From Candidatus Cloacimonadota bacterium (GTDB taxonomy: Bacteria > Cloacimonadota > Cloacimonadia > Cloacimonadales > Cloacimonadaceae), in contig JAGOGT010000043.1 in assembly GCA_017996595.1 (NCBI GenBank), positions 1 to 7,958 on the forward strand: a stretch of 7,958 bases of DNA. Reading direction: 5' to 3'. Within the stretch, counting starts at the first letter, position 1. Every line of letters begins with the position of its first letter. Position numbers and translations under genes: made by a program. Below, piece by piece: positions 5,095 to 7,958 of the stretch. The notes beneath the pieces are model-generated. The model worked only from the letters and a program-made list of their open reading frames with translations. It was not told the origin of the DNA and searched no databases.

Positions 5095-5907
5095 ATGTCC
5101 GTAGTTTCAATGAAACAACTACTCGAAGCTGGTGTGCACTTTGGCCATCAGACCTTCAAATGGAACCCCAAGATGCGCAAGTACATCTTCATCAAGCGCA
5201 ATGGGATACATATTATTGACCTGAAGCAGACCGTTGATGCGATCAACGAAGCCTACCAATACGTGAAAGAAGTGGCCTCCAAGGGTGAATACATCCTCTT
5301 TGTGGGCACCAAGAAGCAAGCCCAGGCCGCCATCAAAGAAGCTGCCGAAAAAGCAAACGTATTCTACGTTAACCAGCGTTGGTACGGTGGCATGCTCACC
5401 AATATGTCCACCATCCGCCAGAGCATCGAAAAGATGAAGTATTACGAAGAGATCGTGGCCGACGGCACCATCACCAGCTACACCAAGCTGGAACAGCAAA
5501 AGATGAAACGCATGCACGACAAGATCGAATTCTCTCTGGGAGGAATCAGAGATATGGACTCCCAGCCGGGAGCTATATTTATAGTGGATACCGAGCATGA
5601 AGATATCGCCGTGCACGAAGCGCGTATTCAGAAGATTCCGATCGTGGCCATGGTGGATACCAATTGCGATCCGGACTTGATCGATTACGTTATCCCCTCC
5701 AATGATGATGCCACCAGGGCGATTCATTTGATTTCAGACATCATGGCTAACGCCGTGATCGAGGGAAGGGGAATTGCCAGCGAAGGTTCCACTCCGCAAA
5801 TGGAAAGCGTTAGCGCCGTGGCAGCACCCGAAGCTGAAATTGCTGCAGAAGCAGTGGAAGAAAAAGTGGAATTCGAAGTTCCTGAATTATTGGGAACCGA
5901 ATCATAA
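5095..5907 (+). CDS. rpsB: 30S ribosomal protein S2
   Basis: Late-assembling small-subunit protein that helps bind S1 and the mRNA exit region. The 270 residues contain the signatures LLEAGVHFGHQ, WNPKMRKYIF, GIHIIDL, FVGTKKQA, RWYGGMLTN, DTEHEDIAVHEA and VDTNCDPDLIDYVIPSNDDA. About 41 residues after IEGRGIAS form a Glu/Ala/Val-rich, low-complexity tail (EAEIAAEAVEEKVEFEVPE) not present in E. coli S2 (241 residues), probably disordered. AGGAG (5085-5089) is five bases before the ATG. The gene has its own structured leader and is followed by a strong hairpin before tsf, so expression may be set separately from rplM-rpsI. Confidence 0.97.
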   Translation: MSVVSMKQLLEAGVHFGHQTFKWNPKMRKYIFIKRNGIHIIDLKQTVDAINEAYQYVKEVASKGEYILFVGTKKQAQAAIKEAAEKANVFYVNQRWYGGMLTNMSTIRQSIEKMKYYEEIVADGTITSYTKLEQQKMKRMHDKIEFSLGGIRDMDSQPGAIFIVDTEHEDIAVHEARIQKIPIVAMVDTNCDPDLIDYVIPSNDDATRAIHLISDIMANAVIEGRGIASEGSTPQMESVSAVAAPEAEIAAEAVEEKVEFEVPELLGTES

Positions 5908-5918
5908 ATTGTTACCCG

Positions 5919-5945
5919 GGTGGGAAGGTTCCTTCCCTTCCCACC
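5919..5945 (+). terminator. Perfect 10-bp hairpin between rpsB and tsf (attenuator or stabiliser)
   Basis: GGTGGGAAGG (5919-5928) and CCTTCCCACC (5936-5945) pair perfectly around a 7-base loop; G5918 and T5946 could add a G-U pair. It starts 11 bases after the rpsB stop and ends 20 bases before the tsf ribosome binding site. Only a weak T-rich run (TATCTT) follows, so partial termination, pausing or RNA protection fits better than full termination. This could set the ratio of S2 to EF-Ts. Confidence 0.6.
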
Positions 5946-5978
5946 TATCTTAACCTGATGTAAACAAAGGAGAATCAA

Positions 5979-6575
5979 ATGGCAGAGATTACCGCAACCA
6001 TGGTAAAAGAGCTGCGTGAGCGCACCGGAGTCGGCATGATGGAATGCCGCAAAGCGCTTGTCGAGACTGCTGGCGATGCAGATGCCGCCATCAAATACCT
6101 TCGCGAGAGGGGAATTAGCAAGGCAGAAGCCAAAGCCCTGCGTGAAACCAAAGAAGGTATCATTCATTCCTACATTCATTTTAATTATAAAGTTGGCGTA
6201 TTGCTGGAACTGAATTGCGAATCGGACTTCGTAGCCCGCACTCCCGAATTCAGAGCTTTGGCGGATGAGATTGCTTTACAGATCGCCGCTTCCAGCCCTC
6301 TGGCGGTTAGCGCTGAGCAAATTGATCCCGCTCTCATCGAACGTGAGAAGGAAATTGCCCGCAACAAGGCCATCAACGATGGTAAGAAGCCCGAAATCGT
6401 GGAAAAGATTGTGGAAGGCAACGTGAAGAAGTTCTGTGCCGAGCACTCACTGCTGGAGCAGGAATTGCTTAGCGACAGCACCAAAACTGTGAAAGACCTG
6501 CTTACCAATGCCATTGCCACTACCGGCGAAAATATTCAGGTAGCACGTTTCACCCGTTACACCTTGGGCGAATAA
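5979..6575 (+). CDS. tsf: Elongation factor Ts, short form
   Basis: Guanine nucleotide exchange factor that regenerates EF-Tu-GTP in the cytoplasm. The 198 residues begin with the UBA-like N-domain (VKELRERTGVGMMECRKAL, about 9-27), followed by GISKAEAKA, the core strand ELNCESDFVARTPEF (TDFVAR in most homologues) and a C-terminal GENIQVARFTRYTLGE. At 198 residues it matches compact EF-Ts proteins such as that of Thermus and lacks much of the second core and coiled-coil region of the 283-residue E. coli protein. AAAGGAG (5966-5972) lies six bases before the ATG. It sits in the conserved rpsB-tsf-pyrH-frr order. Confidence 0.97.
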   Translation: MAEITATMVKELRERTGVGMMECRKALVETAGDADAAIKYLRERGISKAEAKALRETKEGIIHSYIHFNYKVGVLLELNCESDFVARTPEFRALADEIALQIAASSPLAVSAEQIDPALIEREKEIARNKAINDGKKPEIVEKIVEGNVKKFCAEHSLLEQELLSDSTKTVKDLLTNAIATTGENIQVARFTRYTLGE

Positions 6576-6591
6576 GCCAGAGAAACAAAGG

Positions 6592-7320
6592 ATGACCAAG
6601 CAATTTCAGCCTGAAATGATCCACAAGGTGCTGCTGAAGCTTTCCGGTGAAGTTTTGGCCGGAACCCGTGGCTTTGGTTACTGCGACGAGATCATCGATG
6701 CCTTGACTGAGGATCTGAAAACTGCCAAGAACCTGGGCTACAGCCTGGGAATAGTGCTTGGCGGCGGCAATATCTTCAGGGGGGGGAGCTGGAAAAAGCA
6801 GGAACTGAATCGCGTCGTGCTCGATAACATCGGCATGCTGGCTACCGTGCAAAATGCCTTGTATCTGGCGGAAGTGCTGAATAGCAAGAACTGCAAAGCG
6901 GAAGTATTCTCTGCGCTGGCGATCGATAAGGTGGCCCGCCGCTATAGTCCGCAGCTGGCAATAGAAGCGATGGAAGCAGGCAGCATCTGTTTCCTCAGCG
7001 GTGGAACGGGGAATCCCTTTTTCACCACGGATACGGCAGCAGTATTGCGGGCTGTGGAACTGAAAGCAGACATCGTATTGAAAGCAACCAAAGTGGACGG
7101 ACTTTACACAGCTGACCCGGTGAAACATCCTGAAGCCAGCTTCATCCGCGTTGCCAGTTATCAGGAGTGTGTGGATCAGCGCCTGGGAGTGATGGATTTA
7201 ACTGCCTTCTCTCTGGCTTCCGAGAATCACATTCCCATGAAGATATTCAATATCGGCAAACCCGGCGCCCTTTTAGCAGCGCTGCAGAATCCCGATTCCG
7301 GTACCTTCATCCATCCTTAG
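6592..7320 (+). CDS. pyrH: UMP kinase
   Basis: Cytoplasmic bacterial-type UMP kinase that makes UDP from UMP and ATP for pyrimidine nucleotide supply; a hexamer of the amino-acid kinase fold. The 242 residues match E. coli PyrH (241). Motifs: KLSGE (16-20), GGGNIFRGG (57-65), DNIGMLATVQNAL (78-90), GGTGNPFFTTDTAA (137-150) and KATKVDGLYTADP (164-176), near the nucleotide site. The start is uncertain. The ATG at 6592 directly abuts AAAGG (6587-6591) with no spacer. The in-frame ATG at 6616 would give MIHKVLLKLSGE but has no ribosome binding site. The longer form fits family length. The gene begins 16 bp after tsf. Confidence 0.96.
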   Translation: MTKQFQPEMIHKVLLKLSGEVLAGTRGFGYCDEIIDALTEDLKTAKNLGYSLGIVLGGGNIFRGGSWKKQELNRVVLDNIGMLATVQNALYLAEVLNSKNCKAEVFSALAIDKVARRYSPQLAIEAMEAGSICFLSGGTGNPFFTTDTAAVLRAVELKADIVLKATKVDGLYTADPVKHPEASFIRVASYQECVDQRLGVMDLTAFSLASENHIPMKIFNIGKPGALLAALQNPDSGTFIHP

Positions 7321-7356
7321 AACTATTTACAGGTTTGTTATTAAACCGAGGTAAAC

Positions 7357-7911
7357 ATGGAAGACCTGAAAACCAATACCAAAGAAAAGATGCAAAAAAG
7401 CTTCGAATCGATGCTGCATCAATATGGCAAGATTCGCACCGGACGTGCCAGAGCCGCAGCTTTGGACGATATCCGCATAAATTATTACGGTCAGCCAACG
7501 CCGATCAAACAGCTCTGTAATATCTCCATTCCCGAGGCACGGACGATCATCGTGCAGCCCTGGGATAAAACCACTCTGGGAGATATCGAAAAGGCGATTC
7601 TGGCTGCCAATATCGGCATTACCCCGGAAAATGACGGCAACGTGATTCGCCTGCCCTTCCAGCCCTTAACTGAGGATAAGCGCAAGGACATCGTGAAGAG
7701 CATCAAAAAGCTCTCCGAAGATGCCAGAGTGGCTATCCGCAATATCCGCAGGGATGCCAATGAGGCCGGAAAGAAAATGAAGAAAGATGGTGATTTCGGC
7801 GAAGATGAAGAGAAAAAACTGCTGAAAGACCTGCAAGACCTCACCGATGACTGGGTCAAGAAGATCGATGAAGCCGAAAAGGCCAAAGAAAAAGAAGTAA
7901 TGGAAGTGTAA
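7357..7911 (+). CDS. frr: Ribosome recycling factor
   Basis: With EF-G, splits the ribosome after termination. The 184 residues match the family (about 185). They form the helical bundle with a beta domain inserted near residues 30-105: RTGRARAAALDDIRINYYG, IPEARTIIVQPWDK, IEKAI and GNVIRLPFQPLTEDKRKD, then RVAIRNIRRDANE and a Lys/Glu-rich C-terminal helix. The ATG has GAGGT (7348-7352) four bases upstream. In the 36-bp gap after pyrH, GGTTT (7332-7336) and AAACC (7343-7347) could form a weak 5-bp hairpin next to the ribosome binding site. frr is the last gene seen of the translation operon. Confidence 0.98.
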   Translation: MEDLKTNTKEKMQKSFESMLHQYGKIRTGRARAAALDDIRINYYGQPTPIKQLCNISIPEARTIIVQPWDKTTLGDIEKAILAANIGITPENDGNVIRLPFQPLTEDKRKDIVKSIKKLSEDARVAIRNIRRDANEAGKKMKKDGDFGEDEEKKLLKDLQDLTDDWVKKIDEAEKAKEKEVMEV

Positions 7912-7958
7912 ATATACGCTTCGGTTATATAATAATGCCCGCATGGCTAAGTGCGGGC
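7912..7958 (+). terminator. Two consecutive hairpins after frr, probable operon terminator (cut by window end)
   Basis: First hairpin: ATATA (7912-7916) pairs with TATAT (7926-7930), with a bulged C and a cUUCGg tetraloop at 7919-7924. Second: GCCCGCA (7937-7943) pairs perfectly with TGCGGGC (7952-7958) around an 8-base loop. The window ends on the last paired base, so the U-run that would confirm a terminator cannot be checked. Confidence 0.55.

Noticed and set aside
5119..5727. 202-residue minus-strand reading frame inside rpsB
   Set aside because: Lies opposite a certain S2 gene, is His/Gly/Val-rich as expected for the antisense of this codon usage, and matches no recognisable family.
7937..7958. 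5' end of a tRNA gene (acceptor-like GCCCGCA followed by TGGCTA)
   Set aside because: The first seven bases pair perfectly with the last seven of the window as a short hairpin, and no D-stem complement is visible. The sequence is too short to decide fully.

Overview
The window comes from a diderm (Gram-negative-type) bacterium. Its left third makes and exports the lipopolysaccharide (LPS) core, and its right half is a classic translation operon. Base composition is roughly balanced and the coding strand uses clear AGGAG-type ribosome binding sites. The protein style (a lipoprotein LptC, a long OstA-type LptA, a short EF-Ts) and the intergenic spacers, which are full of degenerate short tandem repeats, suggest an FCB-group lineage such as Cloacimonadota. 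That assignment is inference; no marker search was possible.

Region 1 (2-2987, + strand) is a tightly coupled cluster: kdsA (5' end cut off), kdsC, lptC and an OstA/LptA-family gene. KdsA makes Kdo-8-phosphate and KdsC removes the phosphate. LptC and LptA belong to the bridge that carries finished LPS across the periplasm. Genes are 4 bp apart or overlap by 41 or 4 bp, so translational coupling is likely. No lptB follows.

Region 2 (2988-4088) is the odd part. One minus-strand gene of unknown function (3391-3837) sits between two repeat-rich spacers. The left spacer is a chain of different short tandem duplications, a 9-bp palindrome and a 10-bp inverted repeat. A composite repeat of about 45-70 bp occurs on both sides of the gene in inverted orientation. 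No transposase, CRISPR array or tRNA was seen.

Region 3 (4089-7911, + strand) is rplM-rpsI-rpsB-tsf-pyrH-frr: ribosomal proteins L13, S9 and S2, elongation factor Ts, UMP kinase and ribosome recycling factor. This order is widely conserved. The 179-nt gap before rpsB folds on paper into two base-paired domains, and a perfect 10-bp hairpin lies between rpsB and tsf. Both places carry the same 8-mer GGTGGGAA in a stem, so post-transcriptional control centred on S2 is plausible. The window ends in two hairpins after frr, probably the end of the operon.

Most of the window is ordinary core genome. The best candidates for something undescribed are the rpsB leader and the inverted repeats around the lone minus-strand gene.
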